Below, in pieces: positions 41,212-50,361 of a DNA stretch of 64,000 nucleotides (within the stretch, counting starts at the first letter, position 1; each line of letters begins with the position of its first letter). The notes below the pieces were generated by a model. It did no database searches, was not told the DNA's origin, and saw nothing but the letters and a program-made list of their open reading frames with translations. Made by a program: the position numbers and the translations under genes. This stretch comes from Ignavibacteriales bacterium (GTDB lineage Bacteria > Bacteroidota > Ignavibacteria > Ignavibacteriales > Melioribacteraceae). The DNA is taken from the NCBI GenBank assembly GCA_026390775.1, contig JAPLFF010000008.1, positions 128,165-192,164 of the forward strand, written 5' to 3'.

Positions 41212-43833
41212 TTACTTTTTCTTTGGCTGAAGAATTTTTGCTATCAATCCGGTCCATCCGGTTTGGTGTGAAGCACCGACGCCTCTTCCGTTATCACCGT
41301 GAAAATATTCATGGAATAAAATGTAATCTTTAAAGTGAGGATCGTTTTGAATTTTACTATTGTAACGGAATACCGGACGCAATCCGTTTTCATCATTCAA
41401 AAATATTTTTGATAATCTGATTGCAAGCTCATCCGCAGCGTCTTTTATCGTAACAAAATTTCCGGAGTTTGTCGGGCATTCTATTTTAAAATCATCACCA
41501 TAGTAATGATGAAATCGGTAAAGTGATTCAATGATTAAAAAATTTACAGGGAACCAAACTGGTCCGCGCCAATTTGAATTACCTCCAAATAATCTACTAT
41601 CGGATTCTGCCGGAGTATATTTAACTTCAAATTTTTCCCCGTCCAGATTTAATTCATAAGGATTTTGTTCGTAATATTTTGAAAGAGAGCGTATTCCATA
41701 ATCCGAAAGAAATTCTGTTTCATCCAGCATCCTCTTTAACAATTTTTTCATCCGATGACCACGAAGTAAGGAGAGAAGTCTTCTTTGACCTAAACCCGGC
41801 TCATTCCAATGAGAAACTAATTCTGCCATTTCCGGTTTATTGGTAAGAAACCAATTAAGTCTTGCTTCAAACTCAGGTACGTGTTTTAATAAATCTGGAT
41901 CCAAAACTTCGACGGCAAATAATGGAATCAAGCCAACCATAGAGCGAACTTTTAAGCGGTGAATTGTATCATCTATGTGGAGTGCATCATAATAAAATCC
42001 ATCTTCGTCATCCCACAGGCCAATACTTTTGTTTCCCATATTTGTCATTGCTTGAGCGATGTATAAGAAATGTTCTAAAAATTTTGTAGCCAAATCTTGA
42101 TAGATCGGTTTGGTATTAGAAAGTTCAAGAGAAATGCGAAGCATATTAAGCGAGAACATTGCCATCCAGCTTGTGCCATCTGATTGATCTAAACGGCCGC
42201 CAGTTGGAATTTGAGAACTTCTATCAAAAACACCAATGTTGTCTAATCCTAAAAATCCGCCTTGAAAAATGTTGTGCCCATCGTGATCTTTTTTATTTAC
42301 CCACCATGTAAAGTTCAAAAGAAGTTTATGAAAAACTCTCTCAAGAAAATCAATATCGCTCTTGCCTTGTAATTTTTGATCAATCTTATAAACGCGCCAA
42401 GTTGCCCAAGCGTGGACGGGCGGGTTAACATCAGAAAAATTCCATTCGTATGCCGGAAGCTGTCCGTTTGGATGCATATACCATTCACGTGTAAAAAGCA
42501 CTAACTGTTTTTTAGCAAATTCGGGATCAATCATAGAGAAAGGAATGCAGTGAAAAGCTAAATCCCAAGTAGCATACCAAGGGTATTCCCATTTATCTGG
42601 CATGGAAATGATATCAGCATTATTCAGATGAAGCCAATCTTTATTTCTTCCTTCTTCTCGCTGCTTAGGCGGTTTAGGTTGCCCTTTGTCCCCGTTAATC
42701 CATTCTTCAACATCATAATAATAAAACTGCTTACTCCATAACATTCCTGCAAAAGATTGCCGTTGAACATTCTTAGCGTCTTCACTTTTTATTTCTATTT
42801 GAATATCAGTATAGAATTCATCGGCTTCATTTTTTCTCTCGTCAAATATTTTGTCAAAATCTTTGAATGGGTTTAGAATAGAATTCTTAACTAATCTCAG
42901 ATTTACTGATTTGAATGAACCGCCTTCAATTTCCAAAGAATAATTACAAGCCGCTTTAGTTCCGGTTTTAGATGGATTAACAGAAGCTGTATTCTTTTGT
43001 GTGATGTAGTCGTTGATTCCATCTTTGGGATAATCTGTGATATTTTCTACTCCATACAGACATTTGAAATTTGTTTCGTTTTCACAGAACAATATTTCCG
43101 GATTTTCATCGTAATATAAATTGTATTCCCCTAATTCTTGGTGAACCAGTTTGATAGAATTATTTTCGGTTAAGAACAATTCCGGTTTTCTGTTATCTTC
43201 TCCCCATAGCCAAGTATTTCTAAACCAAATTTGCGGAAGAAGATTAAGTTCAGCTTTTTCCTTGCCGCGGTTGTGCGAAGTAATTTTTATTAGAATATCT
43301 TCCTCAGAATTTTTTGCGTACTCAACAAACACATCAAAATATTTATCTTCATTGAAAATTCCAGTATCTATTAATTCATATTCCGGATCAACTTTTGTTC
43401 TTCTATTATTCTCCTCAACAAGTAATGAATAAGGAAATTCGGTTTGCGGATACTTATAGAGCATCTTCATATATGAATGAGTGGGAGTATTGTCGAGATA
43501 GTAATAATACTCTTTCACATCCTCGCCGTGGTTTCCTTGATCTCCTGTTAAGCCGAAGTATCTTTCTTTAATGATTGGATCTTTTTTATTCCAAAGTGCG
43601 ACTGAAAAACAAATCAATTGGCGGTTATCGCTTATACCGGCAATTCCTTCTTCTCCCCAGCGGTAAGCTTTGCTGCGCGCGTCACTGTGAGATATATATT
43701 CCCATGCTGTTCCATTTGGACTATAATCTTCTCTTACTGTGCCCCATTGTCTGTCGGTTAAATATGGTCCCCATTTGCGCCATAGTTTCCCGTCACTTTT
43801 AATTGACTGTAATCTTTCTTTTTCTTTTTTCAT
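41212..43833 (-). CDS. GH63-family glucosidase
   Basis: 873 residues, cytosolic (no signal peptide). The N-terminal stretch LRSIKSDGKLW-like through DRQWGTVREDYSPNGTAWEY and the (alpha/alpha)6-barrel region with WYATWDLAFHC, EWNFSDVNPPVHAWA, GLDNIGVFDRS, NSNWRGPVWFPVNFL and TGWTGLIAKIL identify the bacterial branch of glycoside hydrolase family 63. Relatives hydrolyse alpha-glucosides or glucosyl/mannosylglycerate-type solutes. Acidic residues in DVNPP and in the WRGPVW neighbourhood are likely catalytic, but I cannot fix them. First gene of a pair with the SDR, so the unit probably breaks down an intracellular glucoside such as a compatible solute and oxidises the product. Confidence 0.85.
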   Translation of the reverse strand: MKKEKERLQSIKSDGKLWRKWGPYLTDRQWGTVREDYSPNGTAWEYISHSDARSKAYRWGEEGIAGISDNRQLICFSVALWNKKDPIIKERYFGLTGDQGNHGEDVKEYYYYLDNTPTHSYMKMLYKYPQTEFPYSLLVEENNRRTKVDPEYELIDTGIFNEDKYFDVFVEYAKNSEEDILIKITSHNRGKEKAELNLLPQIWFRNTWLWGEDNRKPELFLTENNSIKLVHQELGEYNLYYDENPEILFCENETNFKCLYGVENITDYPKDGINDYITQKNTASVNPSKTGTKAACNYSLEIEGGSFKSVNLRLVKNSILNPFKDFDKIFDERKNEADEFYTDIQIEIKSEDAKNVQRQSFAGMLWSKQFYYYDVEEWINGDKGQPKPPKQREEGRNKDWLHLNNADIISMPDKWEYPWYATWDLAFHCIPFSMIDPEFAKKQLVLFTREWYMHPNGQLPAYEWNFSDVNPPVHAWATWRVYKIDQKLQGKSDIDFLERVFHKLLLNFTWWVNKKDHDGHNIFQGGFLGLDNIGVFDRSSQIPTGGRLDQSDGTSWMAMFSLNMLRISLELSNTKPIYQDLATKFLEHFLYIAQAMTNMGNKSIGLWDDEDGFYYDALHIDDTIHRLKVRSMVGLIPLFAVEVLDPDLLKHVPEFEARLNWFLTNKPEMAELVSHWNEPGLGQRRLLSLLRGHRMKKLLKRMLDETEFLSDYGIRSLSKYYEQNPYELNLDGEKFEVKYTPAESDSRLFGGNSNWRGPVWFPVNFLIIESLYRFHHYYGDDFKIECPTNSGNFVTIKDAADELAIRLSKIFLNDENGLRPVFRYNSKIQNDPHFKDYILFHEYFHGDNGRGVGASHQTGWTGLIAKILQPKKK

Positions 43834-44479
43834 AAGTTTTTATTTTCAAATTAACAATGAGTCCTAAAATGTTTGTCTATTTTTGGACTGTGCCTATCCA
43901 AAACTTCATCTAAATATAAAGCACTTAATTCGTGCTTAATCTATATTTTTGTCCTCCTTAAAACACATATCATAAATCATTATGCTCAAATCTTTACTCT
44001 ATTTTTTTGCCTCTGTTGATTCAAATCTAAGACTCAACTACAACTTGAGATGAATTTACTCGGGAAGATAATATAAATATTAACTCTCTTCCTTTCGAAG
44101 CCTTTATTATTTTTTAGGATAATTTTTGTGTGGGTTTATTTGGAGACGTACTACTAAATATTTTAAACTTTTTATATGTGGGGATTTGGTTGTCGTAGGG
44201 AATAATTTGTTCTCCATCAGTCTCTTCTGGTAAGCAAAATAAATGTTTTATGTACGACACTCACCAAATTGCGCCCAATAAAGAATTTTTCTATCTATTA
44301 TATAGGCTTCGATCAGTAATAAATTTTCAGAAAAATCTAGAAAACAAAATTCACTTGCTATAGTAGAGGTTTTATTTTTTCTGACGGAGAGTCTGGGATT
44401 CAACTACTTCACTAAATTATATTTGATTTTAGCATACAAACAAAATTTCCAAAAGCAATCATTATTTAAATATCAAAAA
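43834..44479. other. long non-coding stretch with a tRNA-3'-end-like fragment
   Basis: About 650 AT-rich bases without a credible gene. It must hold the GH63 promoter. A small hairpin AAGCAC/GTGCTT lies at 43919-43937. At 44382-44404, read on the minus strand, TTGAATCCCAGACTCTCCGTCA resembles the last 22 bases of a tRNA of the Ser/Leu type, but the rest of a tRNA is missing. Nothing else recognised. Confidence 0.5.
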
Positions 44480-45748
44480 TCATTTCATTAAAAAAGATAA
44501 TGCTAATGTCCACTCGCCTCTGGATGGTGTATTAATTATGTTAAGAATAAAACTATCATAAAAAGTTATTCCGGCTTGAAACGACCAGAATGTTGATTGC
44601 TTGTCAATAAATTTGTGAAACATCGCATTGAATTCCGGTTCAGTTTCCTCATTATAGAAAAGACCGATAACAGGTTTGGAGAAAATTGAAAATTTTACTT
44701 CACTGAAAATTTTGAACAATTGGATTGCTCTGAATCCCACATGATTTATAGAACCTGGAATCATTTCAATTCCTTGATCAAGATAAATATAAAACAAAGT
44801 AAAATCGGAATTACGGTAATCATCGGTTATGCTCATTAGCTGCCCTTGTCTAAGTTCACTGTTTTCTCTCAACGCCGCACTACTTATAAACATTCCTTGG
44901 CTCATACCGATAGCAGCAGGGCGAACGAAAAGATTATTCCCGCCCCAAAATATTCCGCCTAATTGAAAGTCATAGTTGTCCCTATGTTTCCAGATAAAAA
45001 CTGTACTAGGTAAACCATCGGGACGGAAAGGAGCCCAGCGACCAATTGCAAGCGTTCGTACGTTTTCTTTTGGCTCATCACTCTTAATGTAACCACCCAG
45101 AATAAACGTATTGAACGGGCCTTCTAAAATTCCGGCAAAACCAAAACGAGTATTTTGTACATCATCAATTTTTCCTTTTCCTAAAAGTCCAACTAATGAG
45201 AACTTATTTACATTTACTTTCCCGACAAAATAAAATGAATTTAGAACTGTATTTCTATAAAGTGTATTGTGTCCGGCAGTCGAACCATCAAAATATTCTG
45301 CACCAATACGAAACCAAAGATTTGGCTGCGGTCTTAATGTAACTCTTGAATAAAATGCCTTGCCGTATAAAGATGTATCTTTCATTTTATCATACGTCCC
45401 ACCAATATCGAGTTGATAGCGATCATCATCATTTATTGGAAAGAGAACAGCTCCTCCTGTCAATTCTTGAACGCGAAATTCATTTCTGTTATTCAGACCA
45501 TTATCCGATATTTTAAAAAAGAGTGTTTTATTGCGCTGATCCTTTTTATAGAAATTGAATGATGAAATATTATTAGTCCCTTCGTTCATGTAAGATAATT
45601 GAAATTCCCAAACAGCGGGTTGTGGCGGGCCAAATACCGAATGACTCAGATCTTCACTAGTGTTTGTTCGTGAGTGTTCATCCTGGGCAATACTAATTGT
45701 AATTAGAGAAAAAAATGAAAGTAATAACAATAAATAGCTGGATTTCAT
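44480..45748 (-). CDS. exported beta-rich protein, probably outer-membrane
   Basis: 422 residues with a signal peptide (about 1-21). The mature chain has many short alternating strands and tight turns (for example LWFRIGAEYFDGS, FNTFILGGYIKSD, DFQLGGIFWGGNN) and ends WTLALSFLMK. The C-terminal aromatic-and-hydrophobic alternation fits a beta-barrel, but I do not recognise the family. The next gene, encoding a TolB-like propeller, follows after 59 bases outside its reading frame, so the two may be related only by location. Function unknown. Confidence 0.7.
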   Translation of the reverse strand: MKSSYLLLLLSFFSLITISIAQDEHSRTNTSEDLSHSVFGPPQPAVWEFQLSYMNEGTNNISSFNFYKKDQRNKTLFFKISDNGLNNRNEFRVQELTGGAVLFPINDDDRYQLDIGGTYDKMKDTSLYGKAFYSRVTLRPQPNLWFRIGAEYFDGSTAGHNTLYRNTVLNSFYFVGKVNVNKFSLVGLLGKGKIDDVQNTRFGFAGILEGPFNTFILGGYIKSDEPKENVRTLAIGRWAPFRPDGLPSTVFIWKHRDNYDFQLGGIFWGGNNLFVRPAAIGMSQGMFISSAALRENSELRQGQLMSITDDYRNSDFTLFYIYLDQGIEMIPGSINHVGFRAIQLFKIFSEVKFSIFSKPVIGLFYNEETEPEFNAMFHKFIDKQSTFWSFQAGITFYDSFILNIINTPSRGEWTLALSFLMK

Positions 45749-45807
45749 ATTCAGGAGATGTCCTTTCGTATTTCCTTTTTCAAAAGTTTGATTCAGCTTT
45801 CAATTAA

Positions 45808-46830
45808 TTATTTTTTTAAACCCAGATGTAGAGATGAAATATCCATTAGATAAGGCCTAAGTTTTCTATCTCCATTTTTAGCATCCCGATTTGAATCAAA
45901 AGAAAGCAAATTTCCATCTGGTGAAATAACCGGAAAGCCGTCAAATGCATCGTTAAAAGTTAGGCGTGTTTGTTCGCCGGTTTTCAAACTCATAAGATAT
46001 ATTTCATAATTATGCGGAGGCAGGACTTTAACAAATACAAAATGATCTCCATCAGGAGCGGGATGAGGAGCCCAATTTGTACCGTCATCGTTTGTAATTT
46101 GTTTTCTATCGGAGCCGTCACTTTTCATAGTAAAAATACTCATGGGCATTCCGCGTTGAGCTTGATCTTTAATATTCCATGCCCGGCATATAATTGTTTC
46201 GTTATCAATAAAAAATGACCCTCCTTCCTGCCATTCCGGCGTAAATGTGATCTGTTGCTGCTCGCTTCCATCGGGACGCATTTTCCATAAATCCAACTTG
46301 CCATCTACTTGACGTGAAAACAATATCCACTTTCCATCTGGTGAGACTGAAACTTCTGCATCGTAGTATTTATTATCAGTTAATCTTTTCACTTCGTTTC
46401 CATCTAAATCGCACGAATAAAGCTCTGCACCTTGCGGATAATTATTCGGATCGGAATAATTTCCCTTTGGCAAATCGAGATTGTCTTTTGTTGAAGTATA
46501 GATCAAGTGATTTCCATCAGGAAAATAAAATGAACAAGCGTCTTCGCCTTTATCGTTAATCCGTTTAATGTTGGTTCCGTCAATATTGAATGTATAGACT
46601 TGATGAACTGGATCGCCCTTAAATTTTGCGTTTCCGATCATGCTTTTACCATCCGGTGAGAAATAAAATTCCGCTCCTTCATCTACATTAGGAATCTGCC
46701 AGACTTTAAATTCTTTTTGTTCTTGAGTTTGTCCTACGCTCTCGCTTGGAGAAAAATAAATTATTACGGCTAATACTATAAGCAACCGTGCAATAAAAGT
46801 TGTTATCGAAGTCAATATGTTCTTTTCCAA
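45808..46830 (-). CDS. periplasmic TolB-like beta-propeller protein
   Basis: 340 residues. An N-terminal signal or anchor helix (about 12-33) is followed by PD40/WD40-like repeats of the TolB type, each with a phrase like FSPDGKSMIGNAKF, YFPDGNHLIYTST, VSPDGKWILFSRQ, PHPAPDGDHFVFV and ISPDGNLLSFDSN. Five to six blades are visible, a complete propeller. Such domains bind peptides or proteins in the periplasm. The sequence contains no catalytic domain. It sits 48 bases downstream of the M1-M28 peptidase gene and upstream of the outer-membrane protein gene, all on one strand. Confidence 0.85.
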   Translation of the reverse strand: MEKNILTSITTFIARLLIVLAVIIYFSPSESVGQTQEQKEFKVWQIPNVDEGAEFYFSPDGKSMIGNAKFKGDPVHQVYTFNIDGTNIKRINDKGEDACSFYFPDGNHLIYTSTKDNLDLPKGNYSDPNNYPQGAELYSCDLDGNEVKRLTDNKYYDAEVSVSPDGKWILFSRQVDGKLDLWKMRPDGSEQQQITFTPEWQEGGSFFIDNETIICRAWNIKDQAQRGMPMSIFTMKSDGSDRKQITNDDGTNWAPHPAPDGDHFVFVKVLPPHNYEIYLMSLKTGEQTRLTFNDAFDGFPVISPDGNLLSFDSNRDAKNGDRKLRPYLMDISSLHLGLKK

Positions 46831-46878
46831 ATTAAACTCCTGTAAATTTTATTGTTTAATCTATTATCAAAAAATTTG

Positions 46879-49800
46879 TCACTTAGCCATTAATTCAATT
46901 TGAGTCTTATTCTCTTTCCCGTCTCGCAAATAAATTAATTCAACAATATTACCGGGCTGGAAATTTTTTAATGCGTCCGAATAATCTCGCAAACTGGTAA
47001 CATTATATTGTCCAAGTTTTGTAATAACATCTCCTATTTGTAAACCTGCTTTAGCCGCAGGGGATTCTGGCGATAGATCAGCAATACGAACTCCCTTGCC
47101 AGAGAAAGCAAAATCAGGAACACTCCCTGTAGAAACTTTTCTTTCACCTGCAGTTGTTTGAGGTTTCTTTGATTCAGTAACTGCCTGTCCTTGGAAAGTG
47201 AGTGGTTCAATTCTATCGGCTAAGTAAAGAATTCCTTCACGGGCGAACGTGGCAACTTTAACTAATCCCGCCGCATCAATTTTATCTGCCGTATCTGATG
47301 GTTTATGATAACCTTCATTTGCACCGGCAAAGAATTGTACACCGGGAACACCAATGTTTAAGAAACTACGTTGATCACTTGCATCAAGATCTTGTGTTAC
47401 CATTTCCGATTCAACTCCGGTAACATAACTTGCCCCCATAAAAATAAATCTCCATTCTCTTGCGCTATTACTGCTGAGTACAAATAATTTTTTTTCACCA
47501 AGCCGTCCAACAGTATCAAAGTTCAGAACACCGATAACTTTCTTTGCCGGAAACCGTTTCATGTTTTGCACATAATATTTTGAACCGAGCAAACCGCTTT
47601 CTTCAGACGTGAAAGCAACAAAAATAACAGTACGCTGTGGTTTTAAAGTTGTGCCGAGTAAGTTTGCCAATTCAAGCATTACTGAAACTCCGCTTGCATT
47701 ATCATCGGCGCCGGGATGTATCTTACCTTCATTTCCTTTGTTTGCACCGGGCCATCCTAAACCTAAATGATCGTAGTGTGCACAAACAATTACCGATTCA
47801 TCTTTTAGATTTGGATTTGTTCCGGGAATAATTCCAATAATATTTTTAACCGGAGCTTTATTTCCTTTAGCATCAACCACTTCGTCCCAAGTTTGAAAAT
47901 AACTGCCGTCATCAGCACCCGGTTGTAAACCTGCGCTTTTAAATTTTTCAACAATGTAATCGGCTGCTTTTTTAATGCCTTCGGTTCCAGGTCCACGCCC
48001 AGCAAGTTCTTTACTTGCAAGATATTCTACGGACTTCATCATTCTTTCCGCAGAAAAAACCGGAGATAAAGTAGCTAACGCATTTCTTCGCGGTAAATTT
48101 GTAAAAATTGTTGCCGGAGAAGTTTTATCTACCGAAGGCACCTTTGCCATCAAAGGAGAATTAACTGCTTCCCATTCGCCTTTTGCAATGTTGGTTGGTT
48201 CAGTTCCTTCAAAAACCAGGTAACTATATTTTCCATAATGAGGAAGTTTTCTCGCAAGTCCCTGCACTGCTTCTTTATTATCAATAGAAAGTAATACAAG
48301 TACTGAAGCCGGATTCTTAGGATGACAAACGGAAATTATAACACTGCTCTTGTTGTTCTGGAATGAAGTCTTTCCAAATCGAACCGATTCATTTGTTAAT
48401 TCTGCATCGTAATCTTTCAAACCTTCTTTGATCAATTTGGTAAATGAATTTTCTATTCCGAAGATCCAAACACTTTTATCAGCAGGAAGTTCGGAGACAT
48501 CACTATCCAACATCACTTTGATTTTCTTAGTACTATCTGCAGCCCAAGTACTTGCTAACTCTTTATAATATTCCAGACTTGCTTTATCCGCTTTTGATGG
48601 TAGAAGAATTAATAAATCTTCCGAGCCAAATATTTTTGATAACGATGGCGGAATTTCATTGTAGTGAAGTTTACGGAACAAATTAAATTGCGGATCAACC
48701 TGAACCAATAATGGATCTTCTGGAAAAATCATTTCGTAGGTTTGCTCTTTTTGAGTCATAGCAACTTTTTTCATTTCAGCTTTTTTCTCAAATGAAACGG
48801 CAACCGGAACATCCAACACAAAAGCATCATCATTCTGTATTTGCTTTAAAGTAAATTTAAGAGCATATCCGGTTGATTCTTTTTTTACAGAAACGTTCGA
48901 TATACTTAATTCCGGAGCTCCTTTTCTATTGACCCATTGATCAAAAAATTGTTTCAGATCTTTTCCGGAAACAGATTCAAATGCTAGACGAATATCATTA
49001 TATGAAGCCGCTTTAAATTTGTTGTCACGATAAAATTTTTGAAACCCTCTAACGAATTGATCATCACCTACAAGTTCTCGCAGCATATTCCACATCATCA
49101 TATTTTTCCCATATCCGATTGCTTCGGATGGAGCGTTATACCGCGATCCAAATTTGTTCAGCGGAAAATCATTTGACGGGTTAACATAGTCCGTAAATTT
49201 TTGCAGTGTAGAGCGACGGTATTCATCACCTTGACCCCGCTGCTCAGAAATAAGATGATCCGCCATATATGCGGTCAAGCCTTCACACCAGTTGCCGGTT
49301 TTAAAATCTACATATGCGCTGTTTCCCCAATAGTTATGCAATAGTTCGTGAGGGTAAGAAGAATGTAGAATAAACGGAAACCGGATGATCTGTTCACCCA
49401 ACAGAGTAAATGAAGGCATGCCGTAACCAGTCTCCCAAAAATTTTCTACCAATGCAAATTTTGTGAAGGGATATGGACCAACTAATTTTCTGTACATCTC
49501 TAAGTATTGTGCAGTTGTTTCAAGATATTTATTAGCAAGTGCTTCATCAGGTGTTCGCAGAAAAGCCATTACATCAATTGCACCCGCTGATAAAGAATAT
49601 TCTTTAAATTGTGCGCCGATCAAATAAATTTCTTCCATCGGCTCGGGAGAATCCCAACGAATAATATGATTGCCGTCCTTTGTTTCGTTTAGCGTTCTTT
49701 TGCCCTGACTAACTATATCCCATGGCTGCGGTACGGTAGCAGTTAACTCAAAATTTATCCATTCATTATTAAACCATGGAATCCAATAAGTAGAACCCGC

Positions 49801-50268
49801 CAGGTAAATTCCTTTCTCATCAATAATGCCGGGTGTTTGGCTGAATCCTCTTGCATATTCTTCGCCCAATTGTTTAATCGGATAATTAATTGTACCGCTG
49901 AATTTTAATGTGAACGAAACATCTCCCTTAATTTCATTTTTAAAAGTCACAGCATATTTATTTTGTTTGAAATCCGATGAGAGATTAAAATCTTCGCGGT
50001 CCATTCCGAAATCTTCAGCTTTTACTCCGCTTTTATCTAATTGGATCGTTACGTCTGGCGATTCAGAAGTTACATTTAAATTGTTGTTCAAAAGAAAATA
50101 GATCACAGGTTTAAATTGATCTGCTGGAATCGTGATTTGATCTACCGCTTCAATCTGATGTTTGCCGGGAGTGACCGTAACCGATATTTTATGATGGATT
50201 AAGGAACCTGCAAAAACAAAGGATGCAGTAAAAATAAGTGTGAATAAAAAAACAATTCTTCTAAACAT
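46879..50268 (-). CDS. exported fusion peptidase: M1-like, M28 and PDZ domains
   Basis: 1129 residues from the ATG at 50268 (GGAG upstream; an in-frame TTG lies inside that site). Signal peptide about 1-20. Order: M1 aminopeptidase-like part (about 20-520) with the zinc motif HELLH near residue 310 and a Glu about 18 residues later (NWCEGL), an unassigned alpha/beta segment (about 530-760), an M28 peptidase domain (about 765-1010) with CAHYDHLG, the dinuclear-zinc motif HPGADDNASG and TSEESGLLG, and a C-terminal PDZ domain (about 1045-1129, SPAAKAGLQIGDVITKLG). Two zinc peptidase families in one chain are unusual. The M1 exopeptidase motif GAMEN is replaced by NFWETGYGMP. It should digest peptides in the periplasm or outside. 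Activity of both sites is not proven. Confidence 0.88.
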   Translation of the reverse strand: MFRRIVFLFTLIFTASFVFAGSLIHHKISVTVTPGKHQIEAVDQITIPADQFKPVIYFLLNNNLNVTSESPDVTIQLDKSGVKAEDFGMDREDFNLSSDFKQNKYAVTFKNEIKGDVSFTLKFSGTINYPIKQLGEEYARGFSQTPGIIDEKGIYLAGSTYWIPWFNNEWINFELTATVPQPWDIVSQGKRTLNETKDGNHIIRWDSPEPMEEIYLIGAQFKEYSLSAGAIDVMAFLRTPDEALANKYLETTAQYLEMYRKLVGPYPFTKFALVENFWETGYGMPSFTLLGEQIIRFPFILHSSYPHELLHNYWGNSAYVDFKTGNWCEGLTAYMADHLISEQRGQGDEYRRSTLQKFTDYVNPSNDFPLNKFGSRYNAPSEAIGYGKNMMMWNMLRELVGDDQFVRGFQKFYRDNKFKAASYNDIRLAFESVSGKDLKQFFDQWVNRKGAPELSISNVSVKKESTGYALKFTLKQIQNDDAFVLDVPVAVSFEKKAEMKKVAMTQKEQTYEMIFPEDPLLVQVDPQFNLFRKLHYNEIPPSLSKIFGSEDLLILLPSKADKASLEYYKELASTWAADSTKKIKVMLDSDVSELPADKSVWIFGIENSFTKLIKEGLKDYDAELTNESVRFGKTSFQNNKSSVIISVCHPKNPASVLVLLSIDNKEAVQGLARKLPHYGKYSYLVFEGTEPTNIAKGEWEAVNSPLMAKVPSVDKTSPATIFTNLPRRNALATLSPVFSAERMMKSVEYLASKELAGRGPGTEGIKKAADYIVEKFKSAGLQPGADDGSYFQTWDEVVDAKGNKAPVKNIIGIIPGTNPNLKDESVIVCAHYDHLGLGWPGANKGNEGKIHPGADDNASGVSVMLELANLLGTTLKPQRTVIFVAFTSEESGLLGSKYYVQNMKRFPAKKVIGVLNFDTVGRLGEKKLFVLSSNSAREWRFIFMGASYVTGVESEMVTQDLDASDQRSFLNIGVPGVQFFAGANEGYHKPSDTADKIDAAGLVKVATFAREGILYLADRIEPLTFQGQAVTESKKPQTTAGERKVSTGSVPDFAFSGKGVRIADLSPESPAAKAGLQIGDVITKLGQYNVTSLRDYSDALKNFQPGNIVELIYLRDGKENKTQIELMAK

Positions 50269-50361
50269 AATATTCTCCAATTAAAATTCTTTTACTGATG
50301 ACAACTAACAAATCCGAACTGAATAAAACTTGATCGCCGAAGTGTGCCATTAGTTTCATAT

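Noticed and set aside
43919..43937. Terminator hairpin in the long gap
   Set aside because: Stem of only 6 bp in AT-rich sequence with no gene ending beside it on the matching strand.
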